From Rhyacichthys aspro (Eukaryota > Chordata > Actinopteri > Gobiiformes > Rhyacichthyidae), in contig CM072152.1 of assembly GCA_036850595.1 (NCBI GenBank), forward strand, positions 186,001 through 250,000: a DNA stretch of 64,000 nt, in the 5' to 3' direction. Position numbers and translations under genes: made by a program. The notes under the pieces were generated by a model that ran no database searches, was not told the origin of the DNA, and was given only the letters and a program-made list of their open reading frames with translations. Position 1 is the first letter of the stretch. Each line of letters starts with the position of its first letter. This document shows positions 33,190-44,501 of this stretch, one piece after another.

Positions 33190-33970
33190 AATTATAATAG
33201 AAATTAAAGCCGCAAGCGGCAATAAAGTAAAGGCCCACTTTGCAGGGGACTGCACTCATTTTGTGGCAATTTTGGCAAAGTTTTTCAATATTTTTCATGT
33301 ACATGTTTTTCTCTTAGACATAGTAGCCATAATATGTAAATGCCATGGGTGAGATTGGAATATTTTTAATAATGATCTCAAATGGCCAAATATTGGTGTC
33401 TAGGCCTTTATTGAGGTCAGTCATGTTATTAACCACCAAGTTATTAAGTTGAGTGTAATCTGATAAGACACATTGAAATGAAATTGATCGAAATGAAGTT
33501 GTAGGGATGCAAATCAGAGGGGTCACACGTTAAAATCAAAATGGCTGACTTCCTGTTGGTGACAATTTACCTTTTGTTCAGCACATCATGGACAAAGGAA
33601 GTACCAATTTTTATTTGTCTAGGTTGTCCAGTGCCAGGTACTTGTAGGTGTCTACAATCTCAATATTTTCTACCTGTATGCAAACTGGTGGTAAAGGTGG
33701 CTTTGACTGAAAATAAAAAAATAAAAATGAATCGATAACTTTTGTTGGGACATGTGCCTAGAAAGTTTTTCAGATTAAAAAATGTAGGAGCAGACAATTA
33801 AATTATTAAGGCTTGAAACTCATAATTTGCTCATGATCCTTTCTACTTTTGTACCAAATGTGATTTGATAAACAAAACTTTTTGCTGCCGGTCACTTTTT
33901 GCACACCATGGCAATGCGGTTTTATATAGGAGGTGGTCATCATTGGCATTTTTGTTTGTCATCATTATAA
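33190..33970 (+). repeat. dispersed repeat with GCCGCAAGCGGC start, copy A
   Basis: It starts with aaattaaagccgcaagcggc, a perfect short hairpin (GCCGC-AA-GCGGC), and runs through phrases such as aaaatggctgacttcctgtt that recur in copy B at 56330-57130 (aaaatggcggacttcctttt). It is a common fish interspersed repeat by memory, and I cannot assign its class. The right boundary is approximate. Confidence 0.6.
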
Positions 33971-33972
33971 GG

Positions 33973-35080
33973 CAGGGGTCCCCAAGCATTTCTGTCAAGC
34001 CCCACTTTGATAATTTAGAGACCACTAGACACGACCCCACCGACCTCAAGTGGGTCAAACCCATAAAATAGTAGTTTTTCTTTTTAAAATACATACATAT
34101 CACTTCACTTAACTCCACTTAAAAAGTTTATTTTACAAAAAAAAAAAATCCCCTTGTAAGTAAAATGAACTTAATTAATTAAATTGCAAACAACGTACAT
34201 TTTCCAACATTTAAATGCAGGTTCTCTCTAACAAGAAATTAACATTTCCAGCCATCACTGATGTGAATTTACTGTATGTGCATGCCTATTCCTACATATC
34301 AATCAGTGACTGGTGTGGGATTGCTTTGTTTTACATATTTTCTCTAAGCGGGGTTGCTGGTTAGAAATATCCACTTTTCTTTTTATCTCTCTATGTTGCT
34401 GTGTGTCTTTCTCTATTGCTCTCTGTCAGTGGGAGTTTTTACATATACGCCCAAGTCACCCGACTTTCGGCAACACAAAACAAGTGTGTGGTGTGCAAAA
34501 CTGTTGCGTCTTTCTTATTGTATTACATACAGAGAAAGTCAGTCTGGGATTGTCCAATCTGCTCCGTATTCTGCTTCGGCTGCCAATCGCTGGAGAGGGG
34601 GGATTTTGTTTCGCATCGTATTGAGTGCAAGAATTTTTTCAACCAAAACAGTACACAGGTTTAGGTAGCTTACTACGATCGAAAATAAGCACTGAACTTG
34701 ATATTACTACCTGTGTCCTCAGATTTTTCTCACAAAAACGAAAAGACGATTGAAGTTATTCACCATCACTGAAGCGTCTTCTCTCTCTAGCCATGCTGGT
34801 ATATGCTGTGGCATGTTGACAACTAAAATTAGACGGTCGCTTTCCTTATGTCACATGGTTTTTCTGATTGGTTTACTCAGCGAGCGTTAGTTCCACCCAT
34901 GGTCCCGCCTTGAAATCCTGTTAAAACCCCCCACTACCAGACTGATCTCTCTGTTTGTAATACAATGAGGCGTCTGGCTGGACAGGCTAGCGAAAAAACA
35001 TCCACTTATTGTGTCACTGTATAGTCTGGAGTTGCAGCTAGCAGAGGCTAGCCATCCATATGATTGTTTGCAACTGTGTT
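33973..35080. other. possible decayed DNA element; zinc-ribbon-like ORF
   Basis: caggggtccccaagcatttc at 33973 looks like a hAT-type end, but no partner was found. At 34401-34664 a plus-strand frame reads NKCVVCKTV, then WDCPICSVFCFGCQSLER and HRIECKNFF: paired Cys motifs that could be a zinc-binding remnant of a transposase C-terminus. Three overlapping frames are open in this stretch, which weakens the case. Confidence 0.3.
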
Positions 35081-35239
35081 TTTATAATTTTATTTTATGT
35101 TGTTTTACCAGTGTATCTGTGCCTATGTGTGTGGGTTTGTGATGAAGCCACAATATTTGTGCAAGTTACAGTTTATTTTCCCCAAAATGGCTGCCTCATT
35201 ACAGGATCATCATAGCCACAGCCAAAAAAATAATTAATA
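35080..35239 (+). repeat. GCCGCAAGCGGC-family fragment split by DIRS
   Basis: gtgcaagttacagtttattt and ttccccaaaatggctgcctc match copy B at 56585-56640. The match resumes after the DIRS element at 38645 (tttttgttggcctcc against ttttttgttggctca at 56682), so the retrotransposon inserted into a pre-existing copy. Confidence 0.6.
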
Positions 35240-35867
35240 GTTCTTCTTCTAACTTCGTTCGGTGTTTCACTATGGGAATCGCCTTGGGTGTGACCAACTA
35301 CGGAAGCTACAATGACACCATGTCTGTCTCTTGACAGACAGGTTAACTGTACCTAGGGCCCGCCCCCTTCTCAATAGTACAGTCGGCTAACTCCTCCTAA
35401 ATCATTCTTGCTTTCTTACCGTGTGGGACTACATTGAGCTTCCTCAGTGCTCCAGGCTAGCAAGCTAGCTAACGGTTTAACTGTTCACAGACGGACCATA
35501 AAGGATAATGACGCCGAACGCAGTTTCCCGGCTTGGATTATAGCTATTACACGGTAGTGGTTAGCAGTGTCCGGGTTAAGGCGAGCTGCTTTCCCCGGCT
35601 GCTCGGTATTAGTTTAGCGGTGCACCGGTGTCCGTATAGTTTCAAGGCCATCGTGTCACGGTGAGCCTTGCGGGGTTAGTTAGCATTAATTTGTTAGCTG
35701 ACTCAGTTTGCATACGAAGTTCTGCTAATGTGTCACGATGAGCAGCACTTGGACCGAATTACCGCAGGCTAAATCCCTGTGTGCTGGTTCGCTCTTTCAG
35801 ATTACACCTCACGGCGCTCCTTAGCGTGTGATTTCGGTCTCTCTTTCCTGGCTTCAGTACCACGTCT

Positions 35868-36560
35868 ATGGCTTCTACCCCCGCCAAAGGGTTGGACCTG
35901 AAGGCTAAGGAGGATGTATCCCGCCCGTACCCCGCGTCTTGTGGGGCATCAATTTCGGGAAGGGACCTTCACCTGATGTGCATCACCTGCATGGGCGCTA
36001 AACACGCCCAGGCAGCACTGGCGGACCGCGAGTCCTGCACCCACTGTGCGTCATTGCCAGAAAAAACGTTGGAAAGGAGACTTAGAGTGGCGGTGGCTAA
36101 TAACCAGGACCCATGCCTGCCTGACACCACCCGTCTTCAGTGGCCTACCACCTTCATCCTAACCGCCGCTCAATCTCAGCCTCAAGCAGCATATCTCTGC
36201 CAAATAAGATGGAGAGACTGACATCCTCCACTTTTTTTAGCACATGTATAAGTATTCAGCCCAGGCTGTATGTGCTTTGAATGCAGTGACCTTGCTGTCT
36301 GCTTACCAGGCAGAGATACTGGAAGACAGTTAAACACTGGGACACCCAACCCAGTCCTATGGGATGAGACCTGTGTGGTTAATGACCTGGTTTTACGCTC
36401 ATCACACGGGGCAGTGCAGGGCTGCGGCCGGGTGATGGGACTTGCCATCGCAGGAGAGAGGAGCCTATGGCTTAACCACTCAGGTCTGACTGACACCCAT
36501 TAGGCAGAGGTCATTGACGCGACCTATGACCCCACCTCATTACATACATGTTTTACCCAG
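35868..36560 (+). pseudogene. DIRS gag, frameshifted
   Basis: The start is MASTPAKGLDLKAKEDVSRP at 35868. A zinc-knuckle-like part follows (LMCITCMGAKHAQAALADRE, then SCTHCASLPE), then a frame change, then WDETCVVNDLVLRSSHGAVQ and MGLAIAGERSLWLNHSGL. C-x2-C ... H-AQAALADRESC-x2-C is typical of fish DIRS Gag proteins in my memory. The protein is interrupted by stops after 36221. Confidence 0.7.
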
Positions 36561-36605
36561 CCCTTGAGAGGATGAGGGAAACCAGCACCCTCCGGAAACA
36601 AGAGG

Positions 36606-37000
36606 GTGAAGCTTTTGACCTGTGTCTGCCCCGTAAACCACAACCCCGTCTGGCTCAGGCCAAAAGAACAAGCTTTGCTGCCACAGCAAGGGCTAGGGAA
36701 AATAGAGTGGGCTGCAGACCACAGAGACAGGCGACAAACAAACAAGCGATCAGAGCTGTGCCAGACAGCGAGTGCCAGCAAGGTTTTACTCCCGTTACTT
36801 CCTTATCCCGAAGAAAGGGTCCAAGTCCATTCGTCCCATCCTAGACCTCCATGTGTTAAACAAACACCTGTGCAGATATACATTCAGGATGTTAACTCAC
36901 AAAGTGCTCTGTCGCTCGATATGACGGGGGATTGGTTCACAACAATCAATCTTTCAGATAGAAAGTACCAAGCTGTTCCCTTTGGTCTCTGGTAGTCACG
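36606..37000 (+). pseudogene. DIRS reverse transcriptase fragment
   Basis: Reading across frames, RYFLIPKKGSKSIRPILDL and HVLNKHLCRYTFRMLTHKV followed by GDWFTTINLSDRKYQAVPF reproduce the N-terminal RT motifs (first catalytic Asp changed in LSDRKYQ). The region that should carry the Y-x-D-D box is missing between about 36995 and 37250. Confidence 0.75.
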
Positions 37001-37249
37001 TTCAGACTCTGTCTACGCCTCCTTGGTCTCATGGCGTCAGTGATATCTGTCGTTCATTTAGGACTTTTAATGATGAGGGGGTTGGGTCGCAGCGTTACGT
37101 CTGTGTCCTCGGCGTCACCTTCAATGCAACGTGAAAGTAACTCCGTGCTGCGTAACAGCTCTACGTCCGTGGCGGCACGTGCGAGTCTGACAGCCGGAGT
37201 CCCGCTGGGCGTGGTGTTGTTGAGAGTAACCATAACAACGGACGCGTCC

Positions 37250-37505
37250 TCATTATGATGGGGGGGCGACAATGTCCGGCAGGACAGTGAATGGCACCTG
37301 GGAACCACATTTGGCCCAGGCCCACATAAATGTGTTGGAACTCCGGGCAGTGTTTCTTGCTCTAAAACACTTCCTCCTATTTCTCCAAGGCCATCATGTT
37401 TTAGTGAAAACAGACAACTCAACTGTGGTGGTTTACATCAACCGTCAGGGCGGCACACACTCTCTGCAGTTGCACAAGTTAACACGGAGGATTATTCTGT
37501 GAAGC
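37250..37505 (+). pseudogene. DIRS RNase H segment
   Basis: The plus-strand frame reads GTWEPHLAQAHINVLELRAV, FLALKHFLLFLQGHHVLVKT and DNSTVVVYINRQGGTHSLQ. HINVLELRAVFLAL (catalytic Glu) and VKTDNSTVVVYINRQGG (catalytic Asp) are the hallmark RNase H motifs of DIRS/Ngaro elements. Confidence 0.85.
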
Positions 37506-37799
37506 AGTACCAGGCTCTTGTCCCTCTGGGCGACACACATACCAGGTGTGCTGAACAGGGGTGCATATCTCCTGTCACGGGGGAACCCCCTGTACGGAGA
37601 ATGGACCCTCCATCCTCAGGTGGTGGGGCAGATCTGGTAGAAATACGGGCAGGCCGATCTCTTCGCCTTGTGAGAAAATGCACAGTTTTTCTCCATAGAC
37701 GAGTACGCGCCTCTCGGGGTGGACACTCTAGCCCATCCATGGCCAGATGTACTGCTTTACGCGTTCCCTCCCCTCAGCCTGATCTCACCCACACTGGCC

Positions 37800-38248
37800 A
37801 GGGTGAGGGAGCGTAGCCTTTCAATGATTCTGATTGCCCCACAATGGCCGTCCAAGCACTGGATGGCGGAAATAATGTAGATTCTAGTGGCTCTCCAGGG
37901 CTTGTTTACGCCCTAACCCGGCGTTTGTGCCTAAAGTGGTGGACTCAGCTTACAGCTGTCCTGCCGTGGAACTTATGGCAGAGTCAGAGGCTGTCTCACT
38001 GAATTGTGGAGGCTATTTCCATGGCTTATAAGTGCAGGGATATGTAATCCCCCTTGGGACTTAGGGCACACTGTACTAGAGGTGTGGCTACTTCATGGGC
38101 CCTGTTCAGGGGTCTCTCAGTGCAGGACATATGTGCTGCAGCAAGCTGGGTCTCACCGCACACTTTTGTGTGGTTTTACAGACTGGATGTCTACGGGCCG
38201 TCTCTGGCTCAAGCGGTCTTAAAGCTGAATGTTGCATGCTCTCTATGA
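37800..38248 (+). pseudogene. DIRS tyrosine recombinase C-terminal part
   Basis: AHCTRGVATSWALFRGLS, VQDICAAASWVSPHTFVW and FYRLDVYGPSLAQAVLKL form the C-terminal catalytic half: His-x2-Arg in HCTR and the nucleophilic Tyr in FYRLD. Upstream parts (37800-38050) contain stops. DIRS uses this enzyme to integrate a circular DNA copy, which explains the absence of target duplication. Confidence 0.85.
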
Positions 38249-38319
38249 GGTCACTGTCTGGTTCACCAGTGGCTTGCCGCTTCGGGAGACATGTTTGCAA
38301 TCCAGGAGTGGTCTATATC

Positions 38320-38411
38320 TCCCATAGTGAAACACCGAACGAAGTTAGAAAAAGAACTTAAGGTTACTTAACGTAACCCTGGTTCTTTGATAACAGAGTG
38401 AGGTGTTTCAC
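38320..38411 (+). repeat. DIRS internal complementary region
   Basis: 38320-38357 (reading agtgaaacaccgaacgaagt and onward) is the reverse complement of the element's left end (35240-35275). 38358-38411 is the reverse complement of the right end (38590-38644), with one or two mismatches. This end-to-end complement is the template for circularisation in the DIRS replication model. Confidence 0.85.
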
Positions 38412-38644
38412 CTGCACATCCCTCCTTGCAAAGATGGTAAGAAACCACTCTAGAATGATTTAGGAGGAGTTGGCCGACTGTACTATTGAGACAGGGGCGG
38501 GCCCTAGGGACAGTCAACCTGTCTGTCAAGAGACAGACATGGTGTCATTGGAGCTTCCATAGTTGGTCACACCCAAGGCGATTCCCTTAGTGAAACACCT
38601 CACTCTGTTATCAAAGAACTGGGGTTACGTTAAGTAACCTTAAG

Positions 38645-39517
38645 TTTTTGTTGGCCTCCAGAAAGGAGGTGGTGCAAGTTGGACTCTGCTGTCCAGATAA
38701 ATGTCAACTTGTTTTATCTTGTTCTATCTTTCTGACAGAAACATGCTTACATACTCTAATTGTTCTTCACACATACGGCCTTTTTGAAACATGTTAACTT
38801 TATTACTACAAACACTCTCTAACCTTTCGGGATGTATAAATGAGTAAAGGAGTCAATTGCTGCTGAAAACTTTTATGGGACAGTCCCCTTAGAATGAATA
38901 TCACTTTATTTTTTTAATCAAAATACTAATGTCCCAGGAGAGTGGATGAGTGAGTACCTGATTTTTTTTAGTATTAGACAGGACAAGATGTCTTCCAGCC
39001 ACTGTGTTTCTCCCTGGGGAAGCATGCTTCCATCTGAACAGAATTTCTAAAGAAAGGAAGCAAAGGCTGTAGGGTGTTTGTTTTTAAGTGTTTCAGTTTT
39101 ACCTTTTCAGAAACCTAAACAGGGCCATGAGGGGATATGGTTTAAGCCTCAGACCAAATATTTATATAGTGTACCAAAGACCTCTCAACAGCAGTTACAG
39201 TTATGTTCATATAATAGCAGTATATTTAAAAAAGTGAGTAAAGCTCAAAATCCTTATAATAGCTTTTATTTTCATACACACAAAAGCATTGGGGACACTG
39301 CACATTCTATTACAAATCAAAACATGAACAAAAAAATTATCAAATTTGTTATTCCTTTACAGAAAGTGAGGAAAAGTGAACATTAGGCTGTTCAAAAAGA
39401 TCCAGGGATATAAGCCGATTAGGAAGCAGCTGCAAGGACCTGGTGAGCGAAGAGAAATACTGAAGAATGTAGGTGACCAGCACACATTGTCGAAGGATGG
39501 ATGGATGCTTTTATCTA
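38645..39517. other. cadps intron, no gene seen
   Basis: The first bases continue the repeat interrupted by DIRS. The rest is AT-rich intron. The 102-codon ORF at 39078-39386 has no domain, and its splice context is not convincing. Confidence 0.45.
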
Positions 39518-39840
39518 CAGTGCCATGAAAAAGTGTTTGCCCCCTTCCTGATTTCTTGTATTTTTGTCAGACTTAAATGTTTCATATCATCAAACAAATT
39601 TAAATATTAGACAAAGATAACAAAATGTAGTTTTTAAGTGATGATTTTATTTATTAAGGGAAAAAAGCTATCCAAACCTACCTTGCCCTAAGTGTAAAGG
39701 TAGTTGTCCCATAAACCTAATAACTGGTTGTGCCACCCTCAGCAGCAATTACTACAATCAGACATTTGAAATTACTGGCAATGAGCCTTTCATATTGCTG
39801 TGGAGGGATTTTGGCCCACTCTTCTCTGCAAAATTGTGGG
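39518..39840. mobile_element. Tc1-like element end
   Basis: CAGTGCCATGAAAAAGTGTT preceded by TA is the terminus of the same Tc1-like family as 11180-12330. The shared runs atcatcaaacaaatttaaat and aagtgatgattttat are unmistakable. The opposite end is not seen, so it is a truncated copy. Confidence 0.75.
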
Positions 39841-40234
39841 GGTTATTAACCCAAGCCTGGGAGTGTCAAAAAATTTGAAGCAATTCTGATTAATTTTTGA
39901 TCTAAAGCCAAGTCAAAAATCCTGGAGCTCAGTGGTTATCTATGGCAGGATATGACATTTTGACAGCAGGGAATTTGTACAGATCTTTGCAGTAGATTGG
40001 GAATAAAATCATTTGATCCATACGATAAAGGTCGGTCCAAAACTAAATCTGTCAAGCACAGCAAACAGGTAAGGATGTTTGACCAAATCAAATTCTTTTC
40101 CTGCATTGATCTGGCCTGTCATTAATGGCAGCATTGACAATATTAAAGAGCCTCTAATGTAAAAGTAGGATTTTCTGTATTTGATAAAGCCTGTATCAAG
40201 GAAGTTGTCCAACCTGTGGGCCAGGACGTTTGGT

Positions 40235-41170
40235 AATCAGAATCAGAATCAGAATTCCTTTATTTATCCCCAAAGGGAAATTCTTATTTGTTACAGACAA
40301 ATAGGAAGAATTTAAACATCTAATAAATAAAAAATAAAAATATCAGGTAAAACTCTCAAAAAATATTTACATATGTATATATGTACAGTGTTATACATGG
40401 TTTAAACTGTATAACTAAATGCAGTGTTTACAGTGCAGAGTTCAGTAGTTTGATAGCGACAGGCAGGAATGATTACCTGTGTCGCTCTGTGGTGTTTGTT
40501 GTCTGTTGTCTGTTACTGAACGAGCTTCTGGAGCTGATCAGCACATTGTGGAGAGGGTGAGAGGGAAAGTCCAGAATAGTCACATCACTAAACCCACCAG
40601 CGTCTCTGTGGTCATTCTCTGGTTAGTGTCCCCTCCTGCCTGTAAACTGATAATTATGTGTATAGAGGTACTCTAAGATTGTAGTCCTCCTTCCAGGAGT
40701 CTGCCCTGTGCTGTCTTGCAAGTGGCTAGCCCCGCCAGCAAGCAGTAAGGAGGACTGTGACTGGGCCTTACATACAGAAGCTTCTCTCACATCTGGTTGT
40801 GTTCCAAGCTCCTTCAAACACGCTGTAGGACAGCTTTTTCTTAAAAAAGCACAGTTTAGACCCTAATATTTTGTCCAACTACAGACCAACCTCCAAACTA
40901 AGCTTTTATTTACAAAGTCCTTGAGAAATGGCCAACATCCAGTTACAATTGTACCTGGATGTAGATTTTTAAGTTTTTTTGTTCCACTCTTTTCACAGCA
41001 CAGAAATAGCCCTTTTCTTTTGATCTCTGGTTGTTCTAATGTGCTAGTGCTCTTTGATCCAACCATGGCCTTTGATACTGTTGACCACCAGATATCACAT
41101 ATCTGTTCTCTGGAGCTTCTCTCTGGAGACAGAGTAGTGACTGCAGACAGAGAGGTGCGGCTGCATCAGA
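40235..41170 (+). repeat. LINE-derived remnants
   Basis: aatcagaatcagaatcagaa, then ttcctttatttatccccaaa, is a very common fish repeat tail. At 40840-41100 the plus strand reads, with breaks, like a reverse transcriptase: VLVLFDPTMAFDTVDHQIS corresponds to the LxDLSxAFDTVDH motif of L2/Rex-type LINEs. The finger region before it is deleted. Clade not assigned. Confidence 0.6.
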
Positions 41171-41179
41171 GCCAAAATA

Positions 41180-41310
41180 ACCCAGTTTTAAATTAATCTC
41201 TTATCGGCTGTTGGAAAAAAAAAGGCTGAGGCCGATGTGCATCAAAATGCCGAATATCGGCAATATATTAATATATTTGTCCCGGTCGATAATCGGTCAA
41301 TCTCTAGTAC
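41180..41310. repeat. short dispersed MITE-like repeat
   Basis: taatctcttatcggctgttg near 41190 and, inverted, ggtcgataatcggtcaatct near 41284 with gccgatatt-type repeats between look like a collapsed fish MITE. Boundaries are uncertain. Confidence 0.4.
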
Positions 41311-43077
41311 ATACCACATAGAGAAATTATGCCAGATATAGCATGAACATGCAATCTAACGATTGGAGGGCTGATTGAAGGTTCAAACTCCATTGGAGCA
41401 CACATCTCACACCTAAACCAGAAGTCACATTTTTCAGTTTGATGTACATTTCTGTTTATGTTCTGGCAGGATATTTGTTCTAATGAGATGGTGATTAGTG
41501 TCTGCCAGTCTTTTCTATGGTAAAGACAGTTACTAGTTACACTGTCTTTATTAGGGTAAAGATGGTGTGTCAGAGGATGTTATTTTAAAGAATCACAGGC
41601 TTCATATTGAGGTAGATAGTTGCATAATGTTGCTTTAAATTTCTGCCCATGAAAATGTGTAGATGCTGCTCACACGCAGTGTGTGAGTCTGATGACTCAT
41701 TTGTCACTGTAGTTATTGGTGTTCCAAGGTCATTAGGTCAAATATTAAACATGAGCGAGCTGCCAAGAACATGTACATTGAAATTGAAATTAGAACCTGC
41801 AGGCTTTAATTAGTGTGGCATTTTTCCCTCTTGTGTTTTGTCACCATGGAATAGGTGAGGCGAGCGTTTCTGTGCAGTTATTAAATGTTGGTCTGCCATA
41901 ACATCATTCATCAAGTAGATGTGACTTTAGCAGAATGTTAGCCTTGAGATGACCATTTTGAAACCTTACTTTGACATGATATCTCTATTGTGACTCTATT
42001 GAGTGTGAATTGGCAAAAGGAAGGGAATCACATTCTAATGATATGAAACAATTTTTCACCTAGTCACCTAAAATACCAAAAAATGTATCAAAATGCAGAG
42101 ACAGACAGAGGCAGAGTCAAACCAATGTCAAACAATGCAATTATAATGTATTATAATGTATTGTAGAAAGATACAGTATCAGTCAAATGATCTTGCATTA
42201 ACTTGAATCCAGAAGAAGCTACAAGACAATATATATATATATATATATTAATATGATAACATCCAAAGTTAAATTATTACTATTATTTTCCATATGATAT
42301 CTGCTACATTGGAACCTACAAGAAGTTGTTACTCCCAAACACATGGAAGACACATAAAATTGACCTATTGCTTAGTCACCCTTCAAATGTCATTTAATGT
42401 ATCTATCTATCCATCCATCCACCCATCTATCCACAGATGTTTATGTAAGTGGGGTGGGGGAGGGGAGCACAAGAACACTAATGCAGAGAGTACAGCCTCT
42501 GAATCCCAGCAGAGCTCAGTACAGCCACCACTTCCTCTCTGTCCACTGAAATGACATGTGCGGGGGGCAGGGGGGGTGTCATGTCTCCGGTCTCTAATCA
42601 TGCTGTCATGGCCACCAGTCCAGCGCCTTCTCTGTCACATGCACTCTGCTCACACTCCATCCAGACCCAGCCATGTCACAAAGAATAACCACATCCCAAT
42701 CAATGTAAGGCTGTCATCACAGCTCATATACTATCCAGTCAAATCATCTTTTCACAAATACCTAAAAATTTTTATTTTCATTGCACCAGTCAACACTGAC
42801 ACATGTGGGACATAAATAAAATTATTTTCACACAGACTTTCATACAAAAAGTCTTGGCCCTCTCTCAGAAGTTCAGCAAAGTACATGGGAAGGTCATCAA
42901 GCGGGGGTGGACATATTTGATAGAGGACAGGATTATTATGAGGATGCATGGTGGCAGAAAAGTTCTGTATGCAGGGCATACAAGGATTGATTCAGGACAT
43001 ATCAATTCAGACATGTTGTGTATAATGTGTACAGTGTTGAGAGCTGGGGTCTGACTGCTGCTCCTTGTAAATTCCAG
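41311..43077. other. cadps intron, no gene seen
   Basis: AT-rich intron with an (AT)n tract at about 42226-42248 and a CATC-rich stretch at 42405-42432. Nothing else is supported before the exon at 43078. Confidence 0.5.
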
Positions 43078-43179
43078 GCCTGATGGGATTGGCACAGTAA
43101 CTGTGGAAGAGAGGGACCGCTTTCAGGAGATTAAAGACAGGCTGCGAGTCCTGCTGGAGAACCAGATCACACACTTCAG
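43078..43179 (+). CDS. cadps: cadps exon: MUN region
   Basis: The acceptor is aaattccag and the donor gtgagt. The exon is 102 nt and phase 2 on both sides. After one base completing Arg it encodes PDGIGTVTVEERDRFQEIKD and RLRVLLENQITHF. It follows an 11.9 kb intron (from 31162) filled with DIRS, Tc1 and LINE material. Confidence 0.96.
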
Positions 43180-43751
43180 GTGAGTCAGCTCTGAACAAAT
43201 GCCAACTTTTATATATCACTTTCTGCCATCACCAACTGTGGCTGGGGGAAATTGATCCCCTCAATGTTCACTCACACCGTGCCCCTCAACTTTTATTCTG
43301 TAGAGCTATTTAATAGCCCCAGATTACACTGAGAGTCATTTCAGTAATGCAAGCTCCTAGTGTGGCGTTTATAATTTTTACACTCTGCAGACACTCACAT
43401 CCATTCAAACACAGCATTTTAAGACAAACAGGCACAAACAGAAGACTATGGATACAACAGAGACATGTCATAGCTCATACTATCATATATCATATACATA
43501 TCATACTTAAATCCATCACGTGTTATATGCAGAAACATATCCATGATGTTATGGCAAATTAAAGTATTTGCTATATTTAAAACTTAAATTAATCTGTATG
43601 TTATTTTGGCGTAGTGTTTATTCTGCCCGAGTGGAGACTTTACATTTTAATTGTGTTGACCTGGAAATGGTTTGGTGTGGTCTTGATTGTTGCACAGAAA
43701 TACTGTGTGAGCAGATGCCTTCTTAATAAAGTTACATTTTCTTGGTTCTAG

Positions 43752-43815
43752 GTATTGCTTTCCTTTCGGACGACCAGAGGGGGCGCTGAAGGCTACTTTG
43801 TCCCTGCTTGAGCGA
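43752..43815 (+). CDS. cadps: cadps exon: MUN region
   Basis: The acceptor is ggttctag and the donor gtgagt. The exon is 64 nt. One base completes Arg, then 21 codons follow: [10 protein letters not shown] then [31 protein letters not shown] is among the most conserved stretches of CAPS proteins across animals. The end is phase 0. Confidence 0.96.
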
Positions 43816-44377
43816 GTGAGTGGTTTACTGACACTAGATTAACCGGGACCAGGTCTGTGCAAGTATTTTAAAAATACTGAGGTCCAAAAACAAACTTGTG
43901 CAGTGGGTTTGAGGGTTTGACAACTTGGAAAAGGTCTCAATTTGCTTTGAGAGCAAAAGAGGATGGTCCCAGGCCTCTTATACTATTAACAGTTTGCTAT
44001 GGCAACCCCCAGATGGGGATAAGCCAAAAAGCACTTCCTTTATAATAAGAAAATGTGGGACTTCTCATTAGGCTGAAGATTTACTACATACTATACAAAC
44101 TATAGTATTATATTTTTTAAACTTTTTAATGCATTTAATATTGTAGGTTGTTTGTATCATCATGTATTATCCTGAAATATGCATTGCTCATAGACAAAAT
44201 CAGTGCCCAACGACATATGCAGTGCTCATAGACATAGGCAGTGCTTATAGACAGGAGTGTTATAATATAGAGATGAGATGGCAACATATATAGCAATTCC
44301 CATTTTTTCTTCTTCCTTACTATTTTAAGAAAGAGATTAAAAAGGGGGGGAAAAGATACAATTTTATGTCCTTTAAG

Positions 44378-44501
44378 GTCCTGATGAAAGATATTGTCAC
44401 GCCGGTTCCACAAGAGGAGGTCAAAGCAGTGATCAGGAGGTGTCTGGAACAGGCCGCTGTTGTCAATTACCAGCGACTGTCAGAATACGCCAAACTGGAA
44501 G
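44378..44501 (+). CDS. cadps: cadps exon: MUN region
   Basis: The acceptor is cctttaag and the donor gtatgt. The exon is 124 nt, starts in phase 0 and ends in phase 1. It encodes VLMKDIVTPVPQEEVKAVIR and RCLEQAAVVNYQRLSEYAKL, ending E(G). A 10.3 kb intron containing the BEL/LINE nest and a minisatellite follows. Confidence 0.96.

Larger units (their letters stand above)
35240..38644 (+). mobile_element. DIRS-type tyrosine-recombinase retrotransposon
   Basis: Inverted terminal repeats are visible: 35259-35395 is complementary to about 38495-38601 (shared ggaatcgccttgggtgtgac and caccatgtctgtctcttgac). A DIRS-style internal complementary region lies at 38320-38411. Between them are broken gag, reverse transcriptase, RNase H and tyrosine recombinase segments in the DIRS order. 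There are no LTRs and no integrase. Part of the reverse transcriptase, including the YxDD box, is deleted, so the copy is dead. Confidence 0.88.
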
